Of a stretch of 64,000 nucleotides of DNA, positions 10,910-21,483 are shown in pieces. Made by a program: the position numbers and the translations under genes. Source of the DNA: Mastigamoeba balamuthi (lineage: Eukaryota > Evosea > Mastigamoebida > Mastigamoebidae); assembly GCA_902651635.1 (NCBI GenBank), contig CACRSC010000010.1:708776-772775 (forward strand). The letters are read 5' to 3'. How positions within the stretch are numbered: position 1 is the stretch's first letter; every line of letters starts with the position of its first letter. Under the pieces are notes generated by a model that saw only the letters and a list, made by a program, of their open reading frames with translations, made no database searches and was not told where the DNA came from.

Positions 10910-12498
10910 ATGCCTGCGTGGTACGTACTGGCGGCTCTGGCGCTCAGCGCAGCGTCGCAGCGGGTCTGCGAGTGCACCTGCACGGGCTACCGCACGCACT
11001 GGGCGCCCTGCAGGCTGACGTACCGTGGGCCCAACGGGACGGCGTGCGCAGCGTGCGCGGGGACCACAGCGGAGACCACCGCCACTGGGGGCCCGGCGAC
11101 GCGCGAGGGGCCCGTGGTCGTCGCCCGGTGGAACCCCCAGTTCGACGACATCGGCTTCTACCGCCAGGAGCTCGCGCGGGGCTGCGGGGTGCCCGCGCCC
11201 TGCGTCTACACCGACGACAGGGCCGCGCTGGCCACCGCCGACGCCCTCGTCTTCTCCATCATCTACAACGCGGGGCTGCCGCCACCCGGCCAGCGCCCCC
11301 CGGGCCAGCTCTACGTCGCCCACTGCATGGTGGGTGCACTGGACACTGCCCACTGCGACAACCGCAAGAGAACCGCAGGAGAAGCGTTCACTGACGCGGG
11401 AGACGCGGGGGACAGGAGCCCGTGACGAGCTACTTTGGGCGGCACCTCAGCGACGCTGCGTACATGCGGCAGTTCGACGTCCGCGTGACCTACCAGTGCG
11501 CCGCCAGCCCCCCGGGGTGCCCGGGGACACTCGGGCGGCCGCAGCAGAGGCTCAGCCCGGCGCCTCTGGCAGGTCGACGAGCGACGTGCCGGTGAACTAC
11601 TTCTTCGTGGAGCTCTGGCAGAGCCAGCGGGCCGACGGGACGCTGCCCCCCGTCCGCGCCTCTGGTGCGCCCCCGAGGAGGGCCCACTCCCGCCGCTGCC
11701 CGCTGACTTCCCCGGGGTGCTCCCCGCGTGCGTGTCCCCCGGTGCGTGGCGCCGGGCAGAGAAGAGGGGGCTGGCGGTGTGGGTGGCGCACGTGTGCGAG
11801 ACGCCCAACAGGCGCGTCGAGTACGTGCGGCAGCTGATGCGCCACGTGCGGGTGGACAGCTACGGGAGGTGCCTGCACAACGCCGACTTCCCCTTCAACG
11901 ACACGCGGCACGGGGACGGCTGGCCCGAGCGCAAGGAGCGGGTCATCGCGCCGTACAAGTTCACGCTGGCCTTTTAGAACAGCAACGCCCGCGACTACGT
12001 GACCGAGAAGTTCTTCCAGCCCCTCATGGCCGGCTCTGTCCCTGTCGTGCGCTCACCCCCTCCCCCTCCCCCCCCAGTCCCGCCAGAGGCCGCGCCAGTG
12101 CCCACGACACAAGCCGACGACGGCGGGCGCAGGTCATGGGGGCGCCCAACGTGCGCGAGTACGCGCCGTCGGAGCACTCGTACATCGACGTCGCCGACTT
12201 TGCGTCGCCCAAGGAGCTCGCGGACTTCCTCCTGATGCTCGACCGCAACGACACGCTCTACGAGAGGCACGGCGCACTGCCCCCACAGCCCAGGGGAAGT
12301 GACCTGACACGCGGAGACTGCGGCGACGCCCCCCGCATCACCTTGTGCAGGTACCACTCGTGGAGGAGGGGAGCGTGGTCGCAGAGGTTCGGGGACCTGA
12401 TGCTGCAGGCGTACAACACGGTGCCCTGCAGGCTGTGCAGGCATGTCTACGAGGCCCGCAGGGCCCGCCTCAGGCGCCTCAGGCGCGACGAGCTGTAG
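10910..12498 (+). pseudogene. GT10 alpha-fucosyltransferase with one in-frame stop
   Basis: Exons 10910-11329, 11416-11495, 11573-11664, 11760 to about 12050 and 12133 to 12498 splice in frame with GTGGGT or GTGCGC donors. A signal or anchor segment opens the protein (WYVLAALALSAASQ). The GT10 (alpha-1,3/4-fucosyltransferase) hallmark is clear: YKFTLAF, then NSNARDYVTEKFFQPLMAGS and VPVVMGAPNVREYAPSEHSY, then LADFLLMLDRNDTLYERH. The enzyme would transfer fucose from GDP-fucose to glycans in the Golgi. The invariant Glu codon of the AFEN motif is TAG at 11975-11977, a single-base change from GAG; everything around it is conserved. The other genes in the window use TAG as stop, so reassignment is unlikely. 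This is either a very young pseudogene or an assembly error. Whether 12299-12350 is an intron is unclear. Confidence 0.75.
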
Positions 12499-12782
12499 CC
12501 ACAGGCGGGGCCAAGGAGAGCGAATTGGATTCGGATATCCGGGCACCATGACACGCCAAAATCGACAGGAATCCGAAACAAAGGTGCTGGTCCATCATTG
12601 CGTCGGGGTCCGCCAACTACTCACGGTACGAATTGCCTGGTTTCTTGTCGAAAACGCAAGTCACAACAGTCCGAGCAACACTGCATCACTGTTTGAAATG
12701 AACTCAGCCATTGCTTCTCAGTTCTCGAAACTGTGAGCTACATTTCAGCTGAATCATCGTGCTTCTCCATGCCGATCGGCCA

Positions 12783-13476
12783 TTATTGGGCCTCAGTCGC
12801 GGGCACAGGAAGAGGAAGCTGCTGCTGCTGCTGATGCTGGTTCTGTTGCTGTTGCACGGGCACAGTGGTAGGGATGGGCATGAAGCCGTTCTGAGCCGCC
12901 CAGGGACAGCACTCTGAAGGAAGAATCACCACTTGAGAAACTGGGAAGGATGCTTCAGGTGCAGCACGCGAGCACGCCAGCTGGATGGCCATCACCACCG
13001 ACGCAATGAAGAGCCCCAGAAGGACCAGCGGTGCCAACTCCAAGAGGAGAAAATCCTGAGGCCGAGCAGCCCCAAGGACCAGCATCATTTGGAACGCCGC
13101 CACGATCAGCACAGTGCAGGCCACCAACTGCGCCACCTGCAGCCCAGCGTACTGTGTGCCCGCACCCAGATTATTTGGATTGCTATTCATGGTTGGAAGA
13201 AGGGTGGAAGGGGAGTCGGATTATTCCCTGCCCCCGAGAAAGGAGAATGGCACGCACGGCGACGAGGAGGCGCCGGCGATAGCGTGGTGCAGGCCTGCTG
13301 GTGGCCTGCCACGCGAGGAGGCACAGGAGGGCGTGGAAGAGGAACGGGATCCACAAGACCAAGTTGATCAGGGCCCCTCTGCGGGCAGTGCTGAACCCGA
13401 ACCAGAAGGCAGCGAGTGCCAGCGAGAGCACCGTCGCAGAGCACACGACGGCGCGGAACTGCTGAACTGTGACCAT
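12783..13476 (-). CDS. Tetraspan family protein T1
   Basis: Exon 1 is 13476-13258 and exon 2 is 13151-12783; both are whole codons (phase 0), giving 195 residues. The donor is GTGCGT and the acceptor CACAG. Four hydrophobic segments are seen: two in exon 1 (VVCSATVLSLALAAFWFGF; LVLWIPFLFHALLCLLAW) and two in exon 2 (LVACTVLIVAAFQMMLVLG; LVLLGLFIASVVMAIQLA). The tail carries WAAQNGFMPIPT, the family's NGYMP motif with Phe for Tyr, then a Gln-rich run. The short N-terminus and tail probably lie in the cytoplasm; function is unknown. It converges on the fucosyltransferase gene 285 bp away. A clear upstream family box was not found; the best match near 13570-13600 is weak. Confidence 0.75.
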
Positions 13477-13779
13477 TGGTGAGGCTGTATTCCACGGACT
13501 TCTTTTAATGGAATGCTAATAATGGCCCGTATGACGTGGCTTTTCTTGTCGCTACGACCACTGTGCGCCAGCACCGCAAATTCCGAACGTACCGCGTTAG
13601 TGTGTGATGACGGGGGTCATGACATTATCGTGTGTGTCAGCCACGTCGTTGAGCAGCCGCCTCGGACCACTGGGACTCTTCATCGCATCTGCAGTTACGC
13701 CGATCTGGCAGGGAAGAGTGCATTATGGGTGTGTTGCCCCGACGGTCGCGTCTGTTCTTGTGGTTCCCTTTTGACTTCG

Positions 13780-14015
13780 TGTCCCTAAGGAGCTTGCGTA
13801 CAGCATCGTGATGCTCGATCTCAACCACACACTCCACAAGAGGCATGGCGCACAGCTCCCAGGGCCAGGGTATGTTCGGCCCTGAAATTGCTACCTCACC
13901 CGCGCCTGCCAGAGGTTGTGCGGACCTGATGCTGTTGGTGTACTAGCAGTGTCCAGCAGAATACGTAAGCATGTCTACGACGACCTCGGGTGTGACGAGC
14001 GAACTGTCTTAGTTT
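13780..14015 (+). pseudogene. Relic of the fucosyltransferase 3' exons
   Basis: Stretches match the last exons of the fucosyltransferase 1.6 kb upstream: CTAAGGAGCTTGCG and GTGATGCTCGATC echo 12208-12240, GACCTGATGCTG at 13923 echoes 12395, and GCATGTCTACGA at 13969 echoes 12440. The following flank (GAATTGGATCAGGATATC at 14048) also matches the true gene's 3' flank at 12523. The relic lacks the first half of the gene and has lost its frame. It runs straight into the promoter of T2. Confidence 0.6.
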
Positions 14016-14179
14016 CCCCAGCGGTTTGGTGGCGATTCAATCAGGGAGAATTGGATCAGGATATCGGGGGCCGCCACTCGGAAACACGAGTGCTGGCATA
14101 CCATGGTCCACGTCACCATCGCTTATTCGCATTCGGGTTTGAGGAAGGAAGGCCATCCAAAAATAGCTCGCTCACGCCA

Positions 14180-14856
14180 ATGGCCACGGCGCAGCAGTTC
14201 CGCGGGGTGGTGCTCTCAGCGACGGTGCTCTCGCTGGTGCTGGCGACCTGCTGGTTCGGGTACCTCTTTATCCGTGCTGAAGGCCTGCTCAAGGGCATCC
14301 CGTGGGCCGTCTTCCTGTCCCACGCCCTCATGTGCCTCCTCGCGTGGCACTCGTCCCGCAGACCGGCACCCCGCTGGCATCGGCACCTGCTCGTCGCTGT
14401 GCGTGTCCAGAACCATAGGAAGTGGGGGCAGGGTCATGATACACTGCCGCCTGTTCACTCTGCTTATTGCTTTGCCCTTCTGTCACTTGTGCCTCGCTGA
14501 CGGCAGGACAGTATGCCGCCCTACAGTTGGCCCAGATGGTGGTGTGCGCGGTGATCGTTGTGGCGGTGTTCCGCGAGGACCTGGTGTACGTGGCAACCAT
14601 CCCTCTGGCGTTCCTTCTCGTCGAGCTGCCTCCGTTGGCCCTGCTGGGGCTGTTCATAGCGTCGGTAGTGATGGCCATCCAGTTGGCAAGGGCCCCTGCT
14701 GTGCTCGGAGTATCACTCCCAGCCCACCAGATGGTGGTGCTTCCTCCAGAGTACTGCTCGTGGGCTGCTCAGAACGGCTACATGCCCATCCCCGCCCCTC
14801 TGCCAGATTCCCAGCAGCAGCTTCCTCTTCCAATTCCCCCGGCATACCCCTCGTAG
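14180..14856 (+). CDS. Tetraspan family protein T2
   Basis: Exons 14180-14398 and 14512-14856 encode 187 residues. Exon 1 starts MATAQQFRGVV and exon 2 YAALQLAQMVV. The third and fourth hydrophobic segments are followed by QMVVLPPEYC and NGYMPIPAPLP. A variant of the family box (CTCGGAAACACGAGTGCTGG) lies at 14077-14096, 103 bp before the ATG, in the flank copied from the fucosyltransferase gene. Donor GTGCGT. The copy looks intact. Confidence 0.78.
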
Positions 14857-15039
14857 ACAGATGGAAACCAGGCCGAGGGACCACCCTGATGCACATCATG
14901 CGAGATATCCAAATGAAATCTGCAATTAATCCCGAAATAACGGTGGCACACCTGCATTTCCAGGAAAACCTCTGAGAAAACAGTATCTGGACCACAGTCG
15001 CATTAAAAGCAAAGACCAATCACACGCTCGCATTCAGGA

Positions 15040-15758
15040 ATGACCACAACGCGGCAGTTCCGCATCGTGGTGAGTGTAGCGACGTTGCACTCACTGGTGC
15101 TGGCTGCCTGCTGGTTCGTGCTCATCTTCATCAGAGAGGAAGGAGTGCTGCCCTGCATCCCCTGGGCCATATTCCTCTTCCACGCCTTGCTGTGCCTCCT
15201 CGCGTGGTTGGCGACTACAGACCCTGCACCCCGTCGTCATCGACATATGCTCATCGCTGTGCGCACGATCATTTCCGCTTTTCTCGGTCCATTTCCGAGG
15301 CTTAGATCTGCATCATTCTCTGGACCACTATTTCACACATTTCGCCCTTCCTCACTGACCCATGGGTGTCTTCTATTGCCACACAGTATGCCGCTCTGCA
15401 AATCGCACAGATTGTTGTGGGCGTTGTATTAGTGATCTCAGTGTTCGACGGTGTCATTGCGTTCGTCTTCATTATTCCTGTGTTGCTGTTTTTTGTGTGC
15501 GTAGTTCCTCCCATTATCCTTCTGGGGCTCTTTATCGCATCAGTGGTTATGTCAGTCCAGCTGGCGAAGGGACCTACTGCGCCTGAGGCAGCCCCAGTCC
15601 CTCAAGTGATTGTGATCTCTCCGGGGTACTTTCCCTGGGTTATGCAGAACGGCTACATACCTGTTCCTGCCCCGCTTCCTGCACCTCAAGCACTCCCGCC
15701 ACCCCCTGCTCAGCAGCATCCGGACTCACTGGCGATGCCTCTGGCATACAGCTTCTAG
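15040..15758 (+). CDS. Tetraspan family protein T3
   Basis: Exons 15040-15258 and 15387-15758 encode 196 residues: MTTTRQFRIVV opens and YAALQIAQIVV starts exon 2. The loop before the fourth segment is VVPPIILLGLFIASVVMSVQ. The tail has VISPGYFPWVMQNGYIPVPA and then Pro/Gln-rich sequence. The family box appears as CCCGAAATAACGGTGG at 14931-14946, 109 bp upstream. It lies head-to-tail with T2, 183 bp apart. Confidence 0.78.
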
Positions 15759-16138
15759 ATGAAAAAAAGGAAAAATGTGTATTGCAAATGCAGGAAGCAT
15801 TGGCCGGCCATCGCAGAAAATCGCGGGATATTTTTCAAAATCAAACACTACAGCTTGTGAAATTGATTGGAACGTGTCAAATGTAGTCACCCCGGCGCCC
15901 CCAAGAGCGTGAGAATTTTGCACGAAGTTCATATCTCCACACCACTGGCAGCTTCATTAATTGCTTTGATTCAGATTCACCTGGAAGACAACCAGCTCTA
16001 ATGGCGAAAATAAGACGAGAAACCAAACCGCAATCCCGATAAGACCATAGTGACGTCTGGGACCATAAAATGATACCGATTTTGCTCCGAGGTCATATTT
16101 CTGGGAGGGTTCACGGCCAGACCGAAGAACAAGTCCTC

Positions 16139-16663
16139 ATGCACACAGCCAAGCTGGCGACACCTGCGGAGTACTCGGGGGCAGCGCTGTCACTGGTGCT
16201 GGCCGCTTGCTGGTTCGGCTTTGTGTACCACCGAGCAGCCTCCACAGCACTGTGGGCGCCCTGGGCCCTGTGGCTCACCCTGATCTGTTCCATCGTCTGT
16301 GCTGCCCTCCGCTCGCAGACAAGCACGTGCCGTCGCCAACTGCTGATCGCTGTGCGCGTGTCTGCCGCTGCCGTTGTGCCCAACCCCATTGATTTACGGG
16401 CGCTGTGGCGAGAGCAGTGCGCAGTGCTGCTGGCGCTACCTGCGGACGCAGTCATGGCAGCCGCCTCGATGACGTGGGGGTCGTCGCTGTTATGGGTGGT
16501 GACACTGCCGCCATTCATGCTGATGGAGCAGCTGCCGCCCGTCGTCCTCGTGGCGCTTCTCATTGCATCGGTCGTGATGGCCCTGCTGCTGGCAGGGGAG
16601 CCAGCAGCCACTCGGCGACCAGAACACCGCACAGTTGCGAACTCACGCGAGGCCATTGTGTAA
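16139..16663 (+). CDS. Tetraspan family protein T4, short divergent copy
   Basis: Exons 16139-16351 and 16418-16663 give 152 residues. The 66-bp intron is a multiple of three and has no stop, so the frame also reads through unspliced; GTGCGC and GAGCAG at the expected family positions argue that it is spliced. The protein keeps LSLVLAACWFGF and PPVVLVALLIASVVMALLLA but lacks the NGYMP tail. No upstream family box is seen. It may be a functionally distinct or decaying member. Confidence 0.6.
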   Translation: MHTAKLATPAEYSGAALSLVLAACWFGFVYHRAASTALWAPWALWLTLICSIVCAALRSQTSTCRRQLLIAVRVSAAAVVPNPIDLRALWREQCAVLLALPADAVMAAASMTWGSSLLWVVTLPPFMLMEQLPPVVLVALLIASVVMALLLAGEPAATRRPEHRTVANSREAIV

Positions 16664-16697
16664 GCCCTTACCGTTCCCCCGCTCATCAAGGACCACT

Positions 16698-16850
16698 ATG
16701 ACTGCAACGGAGCAGATCCGCATCATCGTATGCACAGCTGCGGTGCTTTCACCGTGCTGGCTCTGTTCTTGCCCCGTTTCGGCAACGTAGCTGCTGCAGA
16801 GCTCTCTTCCCGTGCTCATGACCTCAACGGTAGACTCTCAACCCTGTAGC
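16698..16850 (+). pseudogene. Fragment of a tetraspan exon 1
   Basis: After T4 an ATG opens MTATEQIRIIVCTAAVLS, clearly the start of a family exon 1, but the frame is lost after about 25 codons and no second exon follows. Confidence 0.55.
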
Positions 16851-16924
16851 CTTGTCCGTAACACTGCCTTAAACCTCGCAAAGCATTGGATCGCAAGCCT
16901 CATCTTTACGAGTCTGGGTGTTTG

Positions 16925-17164
16925 GCGATCATTACATTCAACGGAGGCCCAAAGTGCAATTGAATGATTCCATGGCGAAATATCTCTGCGAATCGCGAAT
17001 CGGGAAATTTGGAGAAACAACGGTGGGGCGGCGCACCACCGACAATTTCTCGTTGTGAGAATTGTAATTTGGTGACGAGAGGCAGAAAAATCCATATCTT
17101 CTTTGATGTAAAAACACACCAACAACCATATCTTCTTTGGGGTATAACGCACCAATCGGCGACA
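16925..17164 (+). promoter_or_regulatory. Duplicated 5' flank with family box, T5
   Basis: This flank is shared with those of T7 (about 23060-23301) and T8 (about 28060-28260), including GGAGAAACAACGGTGG at 17011-17026, ATCTTCTTTGGGGTATAACG and the ATTGGCGAC or ATCGGCGAC just before the ATG. Here a second copy of the ATCTTCTTTG segment (from about 17094) pushes the box to 154 bp from the ATG. The GTATAACG may serve as a TATA-like element. Confidence 0.55.
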
Positions 17165-17835
17165 ATGACGAACAGGGTGCAGCAGTTCCGCATCGTCGTG
17201 GGCACAGCCACTGCGCTCTCGCTGGTGCTGGCAGCGTGCTGGTACTATTTCGTCTTCCTGGGCTCCGGTGCCGTGTTGCCCTGCATCCCCTGGGCCGTCT
17301 TCCTCTGCCACGTCGGCCTGTGCCTTCTCGCATGGTTTGCGACGACCAACTCCGCGCTCCGTGGTGGGCGCCATCTGCTCGTAGTTGTGCGCGGCCATAT
17401 TCTCCAGTTAAATTTGAGGGATGTTCGGTACAAATAATGCCACTTACGCGTTGTGAATGCTTGGAACAGTACGCCACCCTGCAGATCACGCAGATGGTTG
17501 TGGGCGCGGTTGCAGTGCTGGTGTTGTGCGGCCCAGTCCTTCTGTTTGCCAGCACTGGCAGCCAAGATTGGACGACGGCTCTGCTGGTCGTGGTGCCGCC
17601 TCTGGTCCTCCTGGGGCTCTTCATCGCGTCGGCGGTGATGTCGATCCAACTGGCAAGAGACTCCAATGCGGCTGATGTCGCCCTTGCCACCCAAGCCCCT
17701 CAAGTGGTCGTGGCATCTGCGGGATACTACCCGTGGTCCGCTCACAACGGCTACATGTCCCTCCCTGCCCCACTTCCGCAGCCTGCGACGCAGCAGCCGC
17801 AGAGCCCACTTCCCGTGCCCGTGACTGCCAATTGA
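17165..17835 (+). CDS. Tetraspan family protein T5
   Basis: Exons 17165-17386 and 17470-17835 encode 195 residues. It opens MTNRVQQFRIVV and exon 2 starts YATLQITQMVV. The fourth segment reads PPLVLLGLFIASAVMSIQLA and the tail PQVVVASAGYYPW then NGYMSLPAPLP. Donor GTGCGC, acceptor GGAACAG. It is the best preserved of the sub-group T5/T7/T8/T9. Confidence 0.8.
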
Positions 17836-17879
17836 TAGTGAGTCCTGTACTGATCACTCCACGCCAAACAAACACTGAG

Positions 17880-18010
17880 CGTTGTTCAATAGCCACCCAG
17901 GTGCAGCTGTTCCCGAGGGAATTGAACGCAACGCACTGCAGGTGCTACAGATTTCCCCAGCATGGCGGTCGTGCTGGGTGTGAGACACAATGAATCAGCT
18001 CACACAATGA
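17880..18010 (+). repeat. Duplicated 3' flank containing an exon 2 relic
   Basis: The sequence CCCGAGGGAATTGAACGCAA with GCAGGTGCTACAG and CAGCATGGCGGTCGT recurs after T8 (28960-29035) and T9 (30905-30990). The GCAGGTGCTGCAGATG words match the start of exon 2 in the T11 type, so each flank carries a remnant of a further family member. Confidence 0.45.
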
Positions 18011-18258
18011 ATCAGTGCTGGGACTCCCTTCGGTAATTGAATACAAACGCTGCTGCCTCTCAATGTGGACGGGCTTCTCCTGCTACTCGCGTGATTCAAC
18101 AATCAGCCACGGCAGTGATTCGTGCTCTCAGCTCATCTCGCATGCTGTCGTCCACCACCACAGGTGCAGTGCATCCATGGCTCGGAAACGATGTCCCGGA
18201 AATGAAATGAAGATGCAATCAGAAACACGTGGAGAGATATCGTAATAAACAAGGAAGA

Positions 18259-18275
18259 TTCCGGAAACAACGTTT
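18259..18275 (+). promoter_or_regulatory. Orphan copy of the tetraspan upstream box
   Basis: TTCCGGAAACAACG stands here without a following family gene; the next copy, T6, has its own box 180 bp downstream. It is probably left from a lost member. Confidence 0.4.
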
Positions 18276-18534
18276 GGGGTGACAATCAGTCACTCCGTGA
18301 TCACAAAGCCAGCCTTACCACAGCATCCGTGCAGGATCTGCTCTGTTTGCCAGTCAGCGCACCAGTCAAAGACGCCACGAGAAATCAAATGAAGATGCAG
18401 TCGGAAACACATGAGCGGATTAATAAACATAAGTTTCCAGAAACACTGCATGGGCGCGAAGATCAATCAGCCTGCGTGTGACAGACCTCTGTGCATAGCA
18501 CACTTCATCTCGGCAGCCGATGTACTACGCTCAG

Positions 18535-19101
18535 ATGACCAAAGTGAAACAGATCCGCATCCGAGTGCTCGGGCACGGCACTCTCGCTGTTGCTGTCTGC
18601 GTGCTGGTATGGATTCATTTTTGAAGAACAAAAACGGTTCGGTCAAGTTCGTGTGCTGGGCCGTGTTCCTCACCCACGCCCTCCTGTGCCTCCTGGCGTG
18701 GATCGCCACCGCCACCGTCGCGCTCCGCTGGCAGCGTCATCTCCTCCTTTCTGTGCGTAATGTGATGTACTTGAATGAAAAACTCGATGCCAACTCTTAT
18801 GACAAATGTCGTCACAGTACGCTGTTCTGCAGATAGCGCAGATGGCTGTGTGCACGCTCGTCGTGGCCAAGTGGAGTTTCTAGTTTATCGTCTTCCTCAT
18901 CGCCTGCTTCCACGTGACGGAATTGCTGCTGGGGCTTGTGCCACTAAATGTCATCCAGGGGCTCTTCATCGCATCGGCGGTTCTGGCCATCCAACTTGCG
19001 ATGCAGCCAGCAAAAAGAGGGGTGGTGACAGACCGCACGGGGTCGTGGTTGTCTCAGACTGCAACTACACACTCCTCCCGCATCCATCACAGCAGCTGTG
19101 A
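18535..19101 (+). pseudogene. Tetraspan pseudogene T6
   Basis: A close relative of T10. The start reads MTKVKQIRIRV, but one base is missing relative to T10 soon after, so the first hydrophobic segment is in the wrong frame and ends in a stop near 18620. Exon 2 (from about 18824, YAVLQIAQMAVC) hits a TAG in the third segment near 18880, then continues recognisably (VIQGLFIASAVLAIQLA). The upstream box is TCCAGAAACACTG at 18436, 99 bp before the ATG. Confidence 0.65.
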
Positions 19102-20420
19102 GAAGCTGTCCCAGGTCCAGGAGACACCCCACAACATAAAAAAAAGAATATTGCTGACTAGGAAGGTCTCAGAGAGCAATCTCGTCTGGGAGAACGGACA
19201 CATCTCACGGAACACAATTATACAGAAATAACTGGCTGAATCGCCACTCTACACTGGTCCAGGGAAGATACTTGAGTCCGAGGTGGCATCCGGGGCGACA
19301 GGCACTGGTACCTGGCCAAGGGCCTCGCGTGCCGAGGTCAGCTCGTACGACGACGGCCCGCAAGAGACGTGTGCGTGCTGGTGTTAGATGAGAGGAGTGG
19401 GCCACAAAAGGAGGCAGACTGCTGCGCATTGGGATGCTTATCTGCACACAAACTCGACGAGCATCGCCCAAGTGTGCTGGAGCTCAAAAACAACTGTTGC
19501 AAGCTCGCTGGACGCTGAAGGTGCTTGCCCAGGAGATCAACCTTGGCACGCTTATCAACTACAAGCACGCAGGGCACCTGGACCCCCCCCATACACCTGT
19601 CGTAAACTAAGAGTATTACCGAGCCCTTTCTTCTCTGCAGGACGCAGCTTTATCCTCGACCACGCGCCCACCACTCCCGCGCCCGACAGTTCTCTCAGAA
19701 ACTGAATCCGAAACACGAACAAATTGAAAAATGGGGGGCTACTGATTTCGCGTTGGGTGATCGGTCTTGAAATGTCTGTGTCAATGTGCAGTGCTGTCCT
19801 GCTTCCCGCAGTGCTATCAGCGCGCTGTCCCCCGAACAGGAATCTGTGCTACGGCAGCCGCGTGGCCAGACACTACGGTGCCGAGTCCCAGTCCCCTCCA
19901 TCCCTGCAGGTCTCCGCCCACGGAGTCGACGGCGAGCCCTGCGTTCCTGCCGTCGCAGGCACCGTTCTCTGCACAGGCGACATACATGCCGACATCGCCA
20001 GTGGCTTAACGTCAGTGTCTCGTGAATGCTGTTCGGTCCTCTCAACGGGTCTGCTGCCGTTCGAGCAACTGCCAGCATCTTCGCTGTTCGTGAGGACACA
20101 GCCGTCGCACTGCGACATACAAGAACAACACACTCGGCGTCTTGTACCCACCACGAGGAAGAAATCCACAAGTCAGGATGGGGCTTATCTACATAATACG
20201 AAGGGCCGCAGAGGCAACGCACCATGTGTGCGATGCGCATGGGCCGTGGCGATGGGCAGCACGTGGCCCAGTACCTGACCAACCCACTGAAACGCCCCTC
20301 CGTACCCGTATGTTACCACACTCTAATGTTATCTACCAAGGCAATACAAGAAAGGCCCCGACCCGACGAGAGAGAGAGAGAGGCGCGAGCTGTGATGCAC
20401 TTGTGCTGCCACGGGGGAGC
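19102..20420. other. No gene supported
   Basis: About 1.3 kb with several medium-length open frames on both strands, none with a recognised motif. A stretch at 19285-19500 (frame with HWYLAKGLACRGQLV and VCVLVLDERSG) could be former coding sequence, but no start, splice pattern or homology can be given. The stretch from 19860 to 20010 is Cys-containing and equally unassigned. Confidence 0.4.
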
Positions 20421-21200
20421 GTAGGCAGGCAGGAGCGGCTGGTGAGGAGAAGTCTAAGGATGGTAGGGGACTCAAGCGGCACAAGACCCCCAGAGACAAC
20501 ACACGCAAGCAGGGGGGTAGAAGGAGGAAGCGGAGGGCAGGCCCCATCTGCGCGAACAAGGACGTGGTATCCGTCTGCTGGGTGCTTGTGGCTTGGCTGT
20601 GCACAGAGTCATCCAGCCCGGCGGCAGGTCTGGTATTCCCGTCTCGTCTCGTTTTTCACGATCCAGTTGTCTGGATTGTTGGAAAACCAACGGTCACGGA
20701 CAGCGGAAAGGAGGCCCAGTCCGCGCTCGCTGGAGCGCACGCCCACGGGGAAGGTAGTGCGGATGCTGGCTGTGGCCTTGTGCTTCGAATGACTGGGCGG
20801 GCTGGCACCGCTTGGGAGAGCAGAGCCTAAGGACACCACAGCGGAGGCACCCGACGCAGCAAGCAGGGGGGAGGGGGAGGTAGAACGCGGACACGGAGGG
20901 CAGGCCACATCTCCTCGAACTAGGAACGAGGCATCCGCCTGCTGAGGGGTGCTGGTGGCTTGGCTGGGCACAGGTCATCCAGTCCGGCGGCAGATCGGGG
21001 TCATTCCGGTCTCGTCTCCTTTTTGTTGTCTACAATTTTTGGAAAACCTGAACGGTCAGCTGACAGCGGAACGGGAGCCCATGTCGGCTCTCTCTGGAGC
21101 GCGCGCCCACGGGGGGCAGGCAGTGCGGATGAGTGTACCCTGCGGTTCGAAGCACTGAGCTGAAACCGCAAGGGAGAGCAGAGCACAGGAGCGGGTGCCC
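20420..21200. repeat. Tandem repeat, about 365-bp unit, two copies plus a partial
   Basis: Blocks from about 20466 to 20828 and from about 20829 to 21190 align along their length: GCAAGCAGGGGGG with GGCGGAGGGCAGGCC-like words, CATCCAGCCCGGCGGCAG against CATCCAGTCCGGCGGCAG, GGTCACGGACAGCGGAA against GGTCAGCTGACAGCGGAA, and GAGCGCACGCCCACGGGG against GAGCGCGCGCCCACGGGG. A partial unit end (GGGAGCGTAGGCAGG) precedes them. The copies have diverged by many substitutions. Reading frames across them are not conserved. Confidence 0.7.
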
Positions 21201-21367
21201 TTTCCTGGCGGTTCGGAGCTAGCGGGACACACCAGCCCATTTTCTGCACTATCCGATAAGCCTGCGTGCCGGTTATGGCACGTCATCCTCCACGAGAGAA
21301 CTTTCGCCCACAGCCCCAGCCACCCGCCGGCGCCCTTGTCTGCTCTGTGCGATAAGGGCCGGCGGGC

Positions 21368-21403
21368 ACGTCATCTGCGGTGACGTGTGCGCTGCTGATA
21401 AAA
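21368..21403 (+). promoter_or_regulatory. ACGTCA/TGACGT inverted repeat and GATAAAA box
   Basis: ACGTCATCTGCGGTGACGT (21368-21386) is an inverted repeat of the bZIP/CREB half-site, followed 11 bases later by GATAAAA (21397-21403). The same arrangement occurs before the paralog at 55.6 kb (55490-55523). The GATAAAA is 87 bp before the ATG here and 83 bp there. Conservation in otherwise divergent flanks marks it as the promoter; the binding protein is inferred. Confidence 0.7.
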
Positions 21404-21483
21404 CGCAGCTGTCTGGTTTTGTTATCACAACTGAGCCGCCACAACAGTAGACAGCAAGACACACACTAGACAGACAGGAGAGA

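Noticed and set aside
11975-11977. TAG as a sense codon in this organism
   Set aside because: Tetraspan T2, T3 and T12 and other genes end at TAG in the expected place.
12052-12132. Frameshift in the fucosyltransferase around 12050-12130 and around 11665-11760
   Set aside because: Both are explained by introns with GTGCGC donors and AG acceptors in matching phase; only the TAG at 11975 remains unexplained.
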